Shown in pieces: positions 7,643 through 15,881 of a stretch of DNA of 24,938 nt; position 1 is the stretch's first letter, and each line of letters opens with the position of its first letter. Where the stretch lies: assembly GCA_045591985.1 (NCBI GenBank), contig JAZNTV010000056.1, positions 1 through 24,938 on the forward strand, read 5' to 3'. This stretch comes from SIG588 sp045591985 (GTDB lineage: Bacteria; Bacillota; Clostridia; Oscillospirales; Acutalibacteraceae). The notes beneath the pieces were generated by a model, which worked only from the letters and a program-made list of their open reading frames with translations, had not been told where the DNA came from and made no database searches. Position numbers and translations under genes: made by a program.

Positions 7643-8449
7643 ATGGCTTTCTGGTATGAAGGCAATCGAAATTTGGCGAAAAACGCCCGTGAAAAAGACG
7701 GTGTCACGTATTATGTGCGCGGTTTGCGCGAAGTGGAGAGCGGTCGCTTCGAGCGGTATGCCGTAAAAACTCACTTTGTCGAGCGGGGCGAGGATTACGT
7801 GGAACTGTTTCGTCGCTATGTCGCACCGCTGTATCAGGCGGGGGATATTGTGTCGATGAGCGAAAAGGTCATTTCCATGTGTCAGGATAACACGGTGGAA
7901 ATGAAGGATGTGAAGCCCGGCTTCTGGGCGAAATTCCTTTCTAAGTTCGCTACCCATAACAACAACGGTATCGCCATGGACGAGCCGTATAAGTTGCAGC
8001 TTGCCATCAATCTGAAGGGCTTGCCGCTGATCTTGTGGGGCGTCTTCTGCGGCGCCGTGGCGCGTGTATTCGGTAAACGCGGCGTGTTTTATCAAATCGT
8101 CGGGCAAGACGTGGCGGGTATCGACGGGTTTTACAGTCACTCCGCATTCGAAACGTATCACACGCTCGCGGTGTTGAATCCGCGCGAACCCGACAAGGTG
8201 TGTCGCGACATTTACGAGGCGCTCGGCATTTCCTGTATGCTGGTGGATGCGAATGATATTGCGGTGGAGATCCTCGGCGTTTCGCCCGACATTGCCGACC
8301 GTTCGCACGAGTTCCTTGCGGAACTGATCCGCGATAACCCGGCGGGACAAGACGATGAGCTTACGCCGTTTGTGTTGATACGGGATATCGGCGACGCACC
8401 TGCCGAAGAATATGAGCCGCTTGTAGCCATTGAACAGCCGAAGGAATGA
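7643..8449 (+). CDS. CofE-like (F420-0:L-glutamate ligase family) protein, role unknown
   Basis: A 268-residue protein. The ATG at 7643 is chosen because AGAGGGA precedes it and an upstream start would lie inside the terminator hairpin. YQAGDIVSMSEKVISM near residues 62-77 resembles the start of the coenzyme F420-0:L-glutamate ligase (CofE) fold, and the later GFYSHSAFETYH and SCMLVDANDIAVEILG segments fit the clostridial branch annotated under that name. Clostridia of this kind are not known to make F420, so a different ligase or binding role is likely. A hydrophobic patch near 125-150 may be a buried helix rather than a membrane span. No promoter is visible in the 21 bp after the upstream terminator, so expression may depend on readthrough. 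Confidence 0.68.
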   Translation: MAFWYEGNRNLAKNAREKDGVTYYVRGLREVESGRFERYAVKTHFVERGEDYVELFRRYVAPLYQAGDIVSMSEKVISMCQDNTVEMKDVKPGFWAKFLSKFATHNNNGIAMDEPYKLQLAINLKGLPLILWGVFCGAVARVFGKRGVFYQIVGQDVAGIDGFYSHSAFETYHTLAVLNPREPDKVCRDIYEALGISCMLVDANDIAVEILGVSPDIADRSHEFLAELIRDNPAGQDDELTPFVLIRDIGDAPAEEYEPLVAIEQPKE

Positions 8450-8496
8450 AATGGGGGGGACCCCTTAAAAATCTTTTGAAAAACCGAAAAAAATGG

Positions 8497-8525
8497 TTGA
8501 CAAATGGCGCAGTGATGGATATAAT
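8497..8525 (+). promoter_or_regulatory. Perfect consensus sigma-A promoter for DUF177-rpmF
   Basis: TTGACA (8497-8502), exactly 17 bp, TATAAT (8520-8525). The predicted start near 8532 leaves a leader of about 20 nt before the ATG at 8553, which rules out the longer open frame starting at 8493. A GGGG/CCCC mini-hairpin at 8453-8464 lies upstream but is too weak to call a terminator. Confidence 0.92.
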
Positions 8526-8552
8526 ATCATTTGTGACACTATGAGGTGGATT

Positions 8553-9050
8553 ATGCTTTTGCAACTGAAATCGCTTTTTATGGGCGATACACAGTCGATT
8601 CCAATCGATTGTGTGCTGGACTTTTCGGACTTGGAACTGTTCGGTTCTCACCCCTTACGGGAACCGGTACACGTGACGGGGAAGGTGGAAAACCGCACGG
8701 AGATCGTGCAGTTGACCGCCGACGTGGCCTATGCGCTCGATACGACCTGTGATCGATGCATGACCCCACTGCATCGCGAGTCTGTGTTGCATATTGAGCA
8801 TATTCTGGTGGCATCCCTGAACCGAGAGGACGCGGACGATTTGATCCTGGTCGAAAACGACCAACTTCCGTTGGATGAACTGGTGGAAGCGGATCTGATC
8901 TTGAGTTTGCCGATGAAGACTTTGTGTCGGGAGGATTGTCGCGGTCTTTGTTTCCGATGCGGCAAGAATCTGAATGAAGGGCTTTGCGGCTGTCGGACGG
9001 AATCGGTCGATCCTCGCCTTGCGGTGTTGAAGGATTTGTTAGACACCTGA
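8553..9050 (+). CDS. DUF177 (YceD-family) protein
   Basis: A 165-residue protein of the DUF177/YceD family, which almost always sits directly upstream of rpmF, as here. The ATG at 8553 follows GAGGTGGA and lies just after the promoter. Cysteine pairs C66/C69 (CDRC) and a cluster at 125, 129, 133, 136, 145 and 147 (CREDCRGLCFRCG then CGC) look like metal-binding sites, probably zinc. Family members are linked to ribosome or 23S rRNA assembly in plants and bacteria, but the molecular job is not settled. It is soluble, with no signal peptide. The 30-bp gap to rpmF indicates one short operon. Confidence 0.9.
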   Translation: MLLQLKSLFMGDTQSIPIDCVLDFSDLELFGSHPLREPVHVTGKVENRTEIVQLTADVAYALDTTCDRCMTPLHRESVLHIEHILVASLNREDADDLILVENDQLPLDELVEADLILSLPMKTLCREDCRGLCFRCGKNLNEGLCGCRTESVDPRLAVLKDLLDT

Positions 9051-9080
9051 TTATTCCATCAAACTAAGGAGGTGCTGAAG

Positions 9081-9263
9081 ATGGCGGTACCCAAGAGAAA
9101 GCATTCCAAAGCGCGCCGTGATAAGCGTCGCAACAATGTGTGGAAGATTGAAGCTCCGGCGCTGGTAAAGTGCCCGCAGTGCGGTGAGTACAAGCGTGCG
9201 CATCGTCTGTGTGCCAACTGCGGCTACTACAACGGCCGACAGGTAGTGAAAACTGAGGGCTAA
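9081..9263 (+). CDS. rpmF: 50S ribosomal protein L32, zinc-binding form
   Basis: A 60-residue protein starting MAVPKRKHSKARRDKRR, the unmistakable L32 opening. Four cysteines, C31/C34 (CPQC) and C44/C47 (CANC), form the zinc ribbon of the C+ form. The ATG at 9081 has AAGGAGG eight bases upstream; the in-frame TTG at 9072 lies within that spacing and is not used. In many Firmicutes rpmF is followed by plsX and fatty-acid genes; here it is followed by a terminator and the beta-helix genes. Confidence 0.97.
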   Translation: MAVPKRKHSKARRDKRRNNVWKIEAPALVKCPQCGEYKRAHRLCANCGYYNGRQVVKTEG

Positions 9264-9306
9264 TGAAAAGTGGGGAAGGAGCGATCCTTCTCCTATTTTC
9301 ATTTTA
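9264..9306 (+). terminator. Hairpin terminator after rpmF
   Basis: A 17-position stem (9264-9280 with 9285-9301) with two mismatches and one G-T pair, GCGA loop, then TTTTA. The T-run is weak, so termination may be partial. It ends 33 bp before the next start codon with no promoter recognised between. Confidence 0.62.
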
Positions 9307-9339
9307 AGAAACTATTTAAAACGTTTGGAGGCATGTAAA

Positions 9340-11901
9340 ATGAGTAAACAAGTGCGTATTATGGAAACGGTATTCCCGACGACCGACCTTGTTTTGGCGA
9401 ATATCGTGGCAACCGAGGCCCCCTATTTTTGTGATCCGACAGGTGAAAAAGACAGCACGGCGGCACTGCAGCAGGCGCTCAACGACTGCGGCAACAACGG
9501 CGGCGGTGTGGTGTATCTGCCGGTCGGTCGCTACACCTTGACCGATACGGTGACCATTCCGGTCGGCGTGGTGCTGCACGGCGACTGGCAGGACCCCGAT
9601 GCGCTTGCCGAAGGTGAAAAACTCACCTACGGCACGGTGCTTTTGGCGAAACTCCCGACCCTCGCCGAAGATGCTCCCTTGAATGCCGGTGCGTTGTTGT
9701 ATACCGGTCCCAACAGTGGTATTATTGGTTTGACGGTGTATTATCCCGACCAGTCGGCAGTGGCGCCGAAGCCCTATGGTTACGCGTTTTACGTGGATGC
9801 GGCCAGCACGGTGACGGCGAAAAATATCACGTTGATCAATGCGTATCGCGGTATTGCGGTCAACGCGCTTGCCGAAGGTCACGAGATGGCGAAGCTTGAG
9901 CATATTCGCATCACTGCACTCGAAAATGCCAACATTATGCATCACTCCTCCGAAGTGGGATATACTTTTGATTTTAACGTGTCTCCCTCGTATTGGGTCA
10001 ACGCCGGTGAAGGCTACACGCCCGACGACGCGGATGCGGTCGTGGCGTATTGCCGCGAGCACTGCCTCGGCATGTTGCTCGGTGACCTCGATTTGGAAGT
10101 GCTCTCCGAGATTCGTTTGGACGGCTGCCACACCGGCATTCTGTTCGATCGCATCAATCACCGTGCCGGCTTCTGGGGTGAATTCTACGATATCTACATC
10201 ACCAACTGCGACTATGGCGTGGTATCGAAGGTGATGTCACAGGTCAATCCGCCGATCTTTGCACGCGGTCGCGTGGAAGGTGCGGTGGCGGCGGTGCAAT
10301 CCGCCTACGTCGACGTGCCGATTCGCTTTACCGATATCGAGCTGGTGGGCGATAAGATTGGCTGTATCATCGAAGAGGACGAGGATCTGTCCGCTTACCC
10401 GATGACCCACGGCACCTTCCGCCGTCCCGCGGCGAAGCTGTACGTGGCGCCGATCGCGGAATATTCCCGCAAAGACGTGGACGTGGCGGACTACATTCAG
10501 CAGACGCTGAATGAGGCGGCGGCAACGGGCGGCGTGGTGTATCTGCCGGGCGGTGTGTACACCGTGTGCAAGCCGCTGTCGGTGCCCGCAGGCGTGCAGT
10601 TGACGGGCAATCTGCCGATCGCCGTCACCAATGCGTGCGAAAACGGCACCATTCTGCTGTGCTATGTGAACGAAGGCGACTTCATCACCCTCGCGCCCTT
10701 CGCGGGTACGTCGGGCTTCCGTATTTACTATCCTTCCCTCCCGCCGTTTACCGCCGACGGTATGTATAAAGACGGCGAGCCGCAGCAGGTCGCGATCCGC
10801 GGCGCGGGCGAGGGTGTGTATGCACTCGAAACGGTGGTTACCTGTGCCTTTGTCGCTGTGGATTTCACCGGCTGTGACCGTCACTTTGTCCGCAGTGTCT
10901 ACGGCTGCTGCTACACCTCGCTCGTGAAGTGCGGCGGTGTGGATGGCGTAGTGGAGGAGTGTCTCGCGAATCAGCACTACATCATTCGTAATGCCCACAG
11001 ACCGTCCTTCTTCCGCATCAGCGATGCAGTGCGTGCCGAGTGGGAGGATATTGCCTCGAAGGGTGAAGAGATCACCATCAACCGTCCGCTTATGCTCCTG
11101 ATGCAGTCGCACTGCAACGTGTACCACGTGGTAAATGCGACCCGTCAGAAGCTGAACAACTGCTTTATGTATGCGGCACGCGTGCTGATCACCTGTGAGA
11201 ATTCCACCGATGTGCAGTTCCTGAACGATTCGGTGGACGTGCTGCCCGGTACGAAGCCGATGTACGATATCCGCTACAGCACCGCCTTTGCCGCAGGCGC
11301 GATGCGTGTGTTCGGCACCTCGGTGTTGAACACCGAATCCACCTTTGACATCGTGGCGCGTAACGACCGCCGCGAAGCGTTCGAGCGTCCGTATCACTCC
11401 TCCGTATCGGTGGAGGATATCCGCATCCCCACGACCGAATTCACGCAGTTCGTGAAGCTGTTCAACTGCGATACGACCGACAATATGATCGGCGCAACCT
11501 TGTGCACCGATCCCGACTTCGTGCGGGAAGGCACCGGTGCTTGGGTGAATGAGATTCGCGGGAATGCTCCCAAGGATTTCTTCGAATGCCACTTTGACCC
11601 GATCGACATCTCGTCGGTGGCGGATGGCTATCTGCATCTGTGGTTCTACTGCGACGACATCGAAAAGCTCGGTGAAGGTCAGATCGAGCTTACCAGCAGC
11701 GGTCGTCAGGACGTGGAAGAGCACAGTTTCGGCTTTGTCAACAGTCTGTTCCACAACGGCTGGAACGAGGTGTACATCCCGATGCACTGGGCAGACCGTT
11801 CTCCCGAGCCGTGGAACCCGAAGGCGATCAACTTCATGCGTATTTATTCCGATTTCGGTGACTGCAAGGTTGCGTTTGACGACATTTATATCTGTAAATA
11901 A
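9340..11901 (+). CDS. Tandem beta-helix protein A (pectate-lyase-3/GH28-like fold)
   Basis: An 853-residue protein. The ATG at 9340 follows TTGGAGG; the rpmF stop is only 76 bp upstream, so there is no room for a missed signal peptide and none is present. Residues about 29-330 form a first right-handed beta-helix unit opening with DPTGEKDSTAALQQAL and GGGVVYLPVGRYTLTDT, the usual start of Pectate_lyase_3 domains. A second unit opens near 376 with VADYIQQTLNEAAATGG and VVYLPGGVYTVCKPL. From about 710 to the end lies a beta-sandwich-like segment (LHLWFYCDD, GWNEVYIPM, KVAFDDIYIC) reminiscent of carbohydrate-binding modules. Polysaccharide or glycan binding or cleavage is the family expectation; substrate and activity are unknown. 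It is a close paralog of the next gene. No promoter was recognised. Confidence 0.85.
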   Translation: MSKQVRIMETVFPTTDLVLANIVATEAPYFCDPTGEKDSTAALQQALNDCGNNGGGVVYLPVGRYTLTDTVTIPVGVVLHGDWQDPDALAEGEKLTYGTVLLAKLPTLAEDAPLNAGALLYTGPNSGIIGLTVYYPDQSAVAPKPYGYAFYVDAASTVTAKNITLINAYRGIAVNALAEGHEMAKLEHIRITALENANIMHHSSEVGYTFDFNVSPSYWVNAGEGYTPDDADAVVAYCREHCLGMLLGDLDLEVLSEIRLDGCHTGILFDRINHRAGFWGEFYDIYITNCDYGVVSKVMSQVNPPIFARGRVEGAVAAVQSAYVDVPIRFTDIELVGDKIGCIIEEDEDLSAYPMTHGTFRRPAAKLYVAPIAEYSRKDVDVADYIQQTLNEAAATGGVVYLPGGVYTVCKPLSVPAGVQLTGNLPIAVTNACENGTILLCYVNEGDFITLAPFAGTSGFRIYYPSLPPFTADGMYKDGEPQQVAIRGAGEGVYALETVVTCAFVAVDFTGCDRHFVRSVYGCCYTSLVKCGGVDGVVEECLANQHYIIRNAHRPSFFRISDAVRAEWEDIASKGEEITINRPLMLLMQSHCNVYHVVNATRQKLNNCFMYAARVLITCENSTDVQFLNDSVDVLPGTKPMYDIRYSTAFAAGAMRVFGTSVLNTESTFDIVARNDRREAFERPYHSSVSVEDIRIPTTEFTQFVKLFNCDTTDNMIGATLCTDPDFVREGTGAWVNEIRGNAPKDFFECHFDPIDISSVADGYLHLWFYCDDIEKLGEGQIELTSSGRQDVEEHSFGFVNSLFHNGWNEVYIPMHWADRSPEPWNPKAINFMRIYSDFGDCKVAFDDIYICK
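10534..10578 (+). repeat. 45-bp exact repeat shared by the two beta-helix genes (copy 1)
   Basis: Identical base for base to 13136-13180. It encodes the opening of the second beta-helix unit (VVYLPGGVYTVCKPL). Flanking codons differ synonymously and non-synonymously. Confidence 0.9.
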
Positions 11902-11932
11902 AAACTGTCTGTAGGATCGAGAGGTGTATACG

Positions 11933-14524
11933 ATGGGTGCATGTGTCCAAGAAACCGTTCGCATTATCGAAACGGTGTTCCCGACCGAGGATGTGGTGCT
12001 GGCGAATATCGTGGCAAGTGAAGCCCCTTACGGGTGTGACCCGACGGGCGAGAAGGACAGCACGGCGGCGTTGCAGCAGGCGCTCGACGATTGCGGTGCA
12101 AACGGCGGCGGTGTGGTGTTTTTGCCGGTCGGTCGCTATCTTTTGACCGATACGATTACCATTCCCGAAGGGGTCGTGCTGCGCGGTGACTGGCAAGACC
12201 CCGATGCCGTGACGGCGGGCGAAGCGCTCACCTACGGCACGGTCTTGCTGGCAAAACCTGCGCCGCTTGCCGAAGGCGCATCGGTGACGGACGGCGCCTT
12301 GTTCCGTCTTCGTTCCAACAACGGTCTGATCGGTTTGACGGTGTACTATCCCGAACAATCCGCAAAAGACCCGAAACCCTATGGCTACGTCTTTTATGCG
12401 GAGTTTGCTTACACGCTGACATTCCGCAACATCACGCTGATCAATGCGTGGCGCGGTATTGGCATCAACGGTTTGCGAGAGTTTCACGAGATGGCGAAGC
12501 TCGAGCACATTCGCATTACCGCGTTGGATAATGCGAATATGATGCACTCCTCCACCGAAGTGGGATATACCTACGATTTTTCGGTGTCGCCGTCCTACTG
12601 GGTCAATGCGGGCGAAGGGTATGCTCCCGACGATGCCGAGGCGGTCACGGCGTATTGCCGCGCCCATTGTGTCGGTATGCTGCTCGGTGATTTGGATCTG
12701 GAAACGTTGTCCGAAATCCGCTTGGACGGTTGTCAAACGGGCATTTTGTTCGATTGTTTTGGCCGTGCCGGCTTTTGGGGTATATTTTACGATGTGTACA
12801 TCACCAACTGCGATTACGGTGTGGTGGCGAAAAAGTTCTCACGCCCCAATCCGCCGCTGTTTTCTCGCGGTGTGATCGAGGGATCGGTGGCGGCGGTGTC
12901 CTCGGTTTACGATGAGTCACCGTTGCATTTCTGTGACGTGAAGCTGGTGGGTGAGAAGAGCGGTTTCATCATCGAAGATGAGGAAGATCTGTCCGCCTAC
13001 CCGATGACTCACGGCACCTTCCGCCGCCCGACGTCTCATTTGTACGTCGCGCCGATTGCGGAATACGATCGCAAGGACGTGGACGTGGCAGAGTATATTC
13101 AAGAAACGCTGGACCGTGCGGCTGTAACCGGCGGTGTGGTGTATCTGCCGGGCGGTGTGTACACCGTGTGCAAGCCGCTGAACGTGCCCGAGGGCGTGCA
13201 GCTGACCGGCAACGTGCCGATCATGTTGACCAACATTTCCCAAAACGGTACTATTTTGCTTTCGTATGTGAGCGAGGGTGATTTCATCACCCTGCAATCC
13301 TTTGCCGGTGTTGTGGGCATGCGTATTTATTATCCCGAACACACGCCGTACGTGGTGGAACGTAAGGTGGAAAACGATGAACCCGCCATACGGACACAGA
13401 CGGCGGTGCGCGGTGCGGGCGAAGGTGTGTACGCGCTGGATACCGTGGTCACCTGCTCCTTCATCGGCGTGGACTTTAGCGGCTGCGACCGCCATTTGGC
13501 ACGTAGTGTGTACGGCTGCTGTTACACCACGCTGGTGAAGTGCGGCGGTAAAGACGGTTACGTGGAAGAATGCTTGGCGAATCAGCACTACATTCACCGT
13601 AGCGTGCAACACCCCTACTATTTCCGTGCCAATGAAGAAGCGCGCGTGGAGTGGGACGAGCTGCATGCGTTGAGCAAGGTGAATGGTGAGATACCGATCA
13701 ACGCCATTTTGTCGCGCGTTTTGCATAAATCTTGCATCGCGTATCACGTGGTGGATGCTACCCGTCAGAAGCTGAACAACTGCTTTATGTATTCGGCGCG
13801 CGAATTGATCTTGTGCGAAAACTCTACCGACGCGCAGTTCTTAAACGATTCGGTGGACTTGCTCCCCGGCAAAAAGCCGATGTTTGATATTCGTTACAGT
13901 ACCGCTTTTGCGGCGAGTGCGATGCGCGTGTTCGGTACGTCGGTGAAGAATACCGATTCGGTGTTCGATATCGTCTGCCGTAACGACCGTCGCGAAGCGT
14001 TCGAAAAGTCGTATCACTCCTCCGTTTCGATGGAAGACGTGCGGGTGATGCCGACGAATCTTACGGAGTTTATACCGTTGTTTTCGTGCGATACCGACGA
14101 CGTTGTGGAACACGCCACCTTGTGTACCGATCCCGCTTTTGTCAAAGAGGGTAGCGGTGCATGGGTGAACGAAATTCATTCGCAAGAGCCGCAACCGCTG
14201 ATGATTTGTCACTTCGATCCGATCGACATTTCTTCGATGATGCGGGATGGCTATCTGCATTTTTGGTTCTATTGCGACGATATTGAAAAACTCGCCGACG
14301 GGCAGATCGAATTGACCAGCAGCGGTCATCAGGATGATCAGGAATACGGTTGGGAATTCTTGGGCTGTCTGGAGAAGAACGGCTGGAACGAATTGTATCT
14401 GCCGCTTCGTTGGGCAGAAAGGACGGGCGATCCGTTGAATCCCAAAGGCGTGAACTTTATGCGTATTTACGCTATGTCCGGTGATTGCAAGGTTGCATTT
14501 GACGACTTTTATTTCTGCAAGTAA
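11933..14524 (+). CDS. Tandem beta-helix protein B, paralog of protein A
   Basis: An 863-residue protein starting at the ATG 11933, with GAGAGGTG upstream, 31 bp after gene A stops, so the two are probably co-transcribed. It matches protein A along its whole length: DPTGEKDSTAALQQAL near residue 39, the central VAEYIQETLDRAAVTGG/VVYLPGGVYTVCKPL unit, the shared GCCYTTLVKCGG segment, and the same C-terminal sandwich ending DDFYFCK. The differences are spread throughout and include many silent changes; B uses T-ending codons more often where A has C or G, so the duplication is not recent. Like A it lacks any signal peptide or membrane span. Loops differ near residues 475-490 and 570-585. Same fold expected; activity unknown. 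Confidence 0.85.
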   Translation: MGACVQETVRIIETVFPTEDVVLANIVASEAPYGCDPTGEKDSTAALQQALDDCGANGGGVVFLPVGRYLLTDTITIPEGVVLRGDWQDPDAVTAGEALTYGTVLLAKPAPLAEGASVTDGALFRLRSNNGLIGLTVYYPEQSAKDPKPYGYVFYAEFAYTLTFRNITLINAWRGIGINGLREFHEMAKLEHIRITALDNANMMHSSTEVGYTYDFSVSPSYWVNAGEGYAPDDAEAVTAYCRAHCVGMLLGDLDLETLSEIRLDGCQTGILFDCFGRAGFWGIFYDVYITNCDYGVVAKKFSRPNPPLFSRGVIEGSVAAVSSVYDESPLHFCDVKLVGEKSGFIIEDEEDLSAYPMTHGTFRRPTSHLYVAPIAEYDRKDVDVAEYIQETLDRAAVTGGVVYLPGGVYTVCKPLNVPEGVQLTGNVPIMLTNISQNGTILLSYVSEGDFITLQSFAGVVGMRIYYPEHTPYVVERKVENDEPAIRTQTAVRGAGEGVYALDTVVTCSFIGVDFSGCDRHLARSVYGCCYTTLVKCGGKDGYVEECLANQHYIHRSVQHPYYFRANEEARVEWDELHALSKVNGEIPINAILSRVLHKSCIAYHVVDATRQKLNNCFMYSARELILCENSTDAQFLNDSVDLLPGKKPMFDIRYSTAFAASAMRVFGTSVKNTDSVFDIVCRNDRREAFEKSYHSSVSMEDVRVMPTNLTEFIPLFSCDTDDVVEHATLCTDPAFVKEGSGAWVNEIHSQEPQPLMICHFDPIDISSMMRDGYLHFWFYCDDIEKLADGQIELTSSGHQDDQEYGWEFLGCLEKNGWNELYLPLRWAERTGDPLNPKGVNFMRIYAMSGDCKVAFDDFYFCK
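13136..13180 (+). repeat. 45-bp exact repeat shared by the two beta-helix genes (copy 2)
   Basis: Second copy of the segment at 10534-10578, in the same place within the paralogous gene. Confidence 0.9.
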
Positions 14525-14555
14525 GCAGATTTTATGAAAAGAAAGGAGGGACGGT

Positions 14556-15851
14556 ATGGCAGTAACGGTAAGCGGCGTGCGGCCGCACTCGCCCGCGGCG
14601 CGTAAACGCATCGCGGCGGGGGATGTGCTCAAAAGCATCAACGGTCATGCGATCGAAGACGTGCTGGATTATCAGTTCTATCTGTCGGATGGGCGCTTGA
14701 CCTTGTGTCTGGACACCCCGCGCGGGGAACGCACGGTGACCTTGCGGGCGGACAAGCAGGGGGATATCGGGCTTCAGTTTGATACCTATTTGATGGACAA
14801 GCAACGTTCCTGCCGCAACAACTGCATCTTCTGCTTTATTGACCAACTGCCGCAGGGACTTCGTGAAAGTCTGTATTTCAAAGACGACGACAGCCGACTG
14901 TCCTTCCTTTTCGGTAACTATATCACGCTGACGAATTTGAGTGAGCGGGATGTTGATCGCATCATTGCGATGCATATCAGTCCCGTGAACGTTTCGGTGC
15001 ATACCACCGACCCTGTGTTGCGATGTCGCATGATGAACAACCGCTTTGCGGGGGAATCTTTGAAGCATCTTTATCGTTTGGCCGAAGCGGGCATAGCACT
15101 CAACTGTCAGTTGGTGCTCTGCCCCGGCTATAACGACGGCGAGGCGCTTACCCGCACGATGGAGGATCTGGCGGCACTGTTTCCCGCGGTGCAGTCGGTG
15201 GCGGCCGTGCCGGTGGGGCTGACAAAATTCCGCGAAGGGTTGACACCGCTTCGCCCTTTTACGGCGGCTGAAGCGGCAGACGTTATCGTGCGTATGGAAG
15301 GTATGGCCGACCGTCTGGAAGCGGAGCACGGTCACCGCCTCTTTTTCCCGTCGGATGAATTTTATCTTACCGCGGGCCAGCCGATTCCGACGGCCGATCG
15401 TTACGGCGACTTTTTGCAACTCGAAAACGGTGTGGGCATGATCGCTTTGATGCGCGGGGAATTCTATGCCGCACTGGAAGAGGCTGAAGAGCTTGTTCGC
15501 ATCCGTCGTCTGGTGGTGGCAACGGGCGTATCCGCCGCCCCGCTGTTGGAAGAGTTGGTTGCGGCGGCCAAAGTCAAGTTCCCCGCTCTGCAAGCAGAAG
15601 TCAAGACGGTGGAAAACCGTTTCTTCGGTGAGCGCATCACCGTGGCGGGTCTTCTTACGGGCGGCGATCTGATGGAACAGTTGCGGGATGTGCCCGCCGA
15701 TGAAATTACCGTTCCGCGCTGTATGCTCAGGCGGGAAGGTGACGTATTTTTGGATGATACCACACCCGCTGACGTGGCGGAGGCGCTCGGTGTGCCGCTC
15801 ACGGTGAATGACGGCGACGGTGCGGATCTTTTGCGGGTGTTGTTGGGGTGA
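14556..15851 (+). CDS. DUF512 radical-SAM protein with N-terminal PDZ domain
   Basis: A 431-residue protein of the PDZ/DUF512 family common next to der in Clostridia. Residues 1-70 form a PDZ-like module (SPAARKRIAAGDVLKSINGH). C86, C90 and C93 (CRNNCIFC) form a radical-SAM-type CxxxCxxC cluster motif, and FIDQLPQGLRESLYFKDDD with the later VPVGLTKFR and FPSDEFYLTAG belong to the DUF512 core. The C-terminal VAGLLTGGDL segment is a nucleotide-fold-like region. It is soluble with no signal peptide. The biochemical reaction is unknown; linkage to Der suggests a role in ribosome maturation or translation, which is only inference. AGGAGG precedes the ATG and der follows after 30 bp. Confidence 0.92.
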   Translation: MAVTVSGVRPHSPAARKRIAAGDVLKSINGHAIEDVLDYQFYLSDGRLTLCLDTPRGERTVTLRADKQGDIGLQFDTYLMDKQRSCRNNCIFCFIDQLPQGLRESLYFKDDDSRLSFLFGNYITLTNLSERDVDRIIAMHISPVNVSVHTTDPVLRCRMMNNRFAGESLKHLYRLAEAGIALNCQLVLCPGYNDGEALTRTMEDLAALFPAVQSVAAVPVGLTKFREGLTPLRPFTAAEAADVIVRMEGMADRLEAEHGHRLFFPSDEFYLTAGQPIPTADRYGDFLQLENGVGMIALMRGEFYAALEEAEELVRIRRLVVATGVSAAPLLEELVAAAKVKFPALQAEVKTVENRFFGERITVAGLLTGGDLMEQLRDVPADEITVPRCMLRREGDVFLDDTTPADVAEALGVPLTVNDGDGADLLRVLLG

Positions 15852-15881
15852 GCAGTAAAACCCCAAGGAGGAGAGATAAGT

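Noticed and set aside
8453..8464. GGGG/CCCC hairpin after the CofE-like gene as a terminator
   Set aside because: Only four pairs and no adjacent T-run.
8493..8552. Upstream start for the DUF177 gene
   Set aside because: It would place the start codon before the consensus promoter; the ATG at 8553 has a good ribosome binding site.
10237..11964. Long minus-strand open frame opposite the first beta-helix gene
   Set aside because: His- and Arg-rich shadow translation of a real gene; a similar shadow appears opposite the second copy at 12917-13747.
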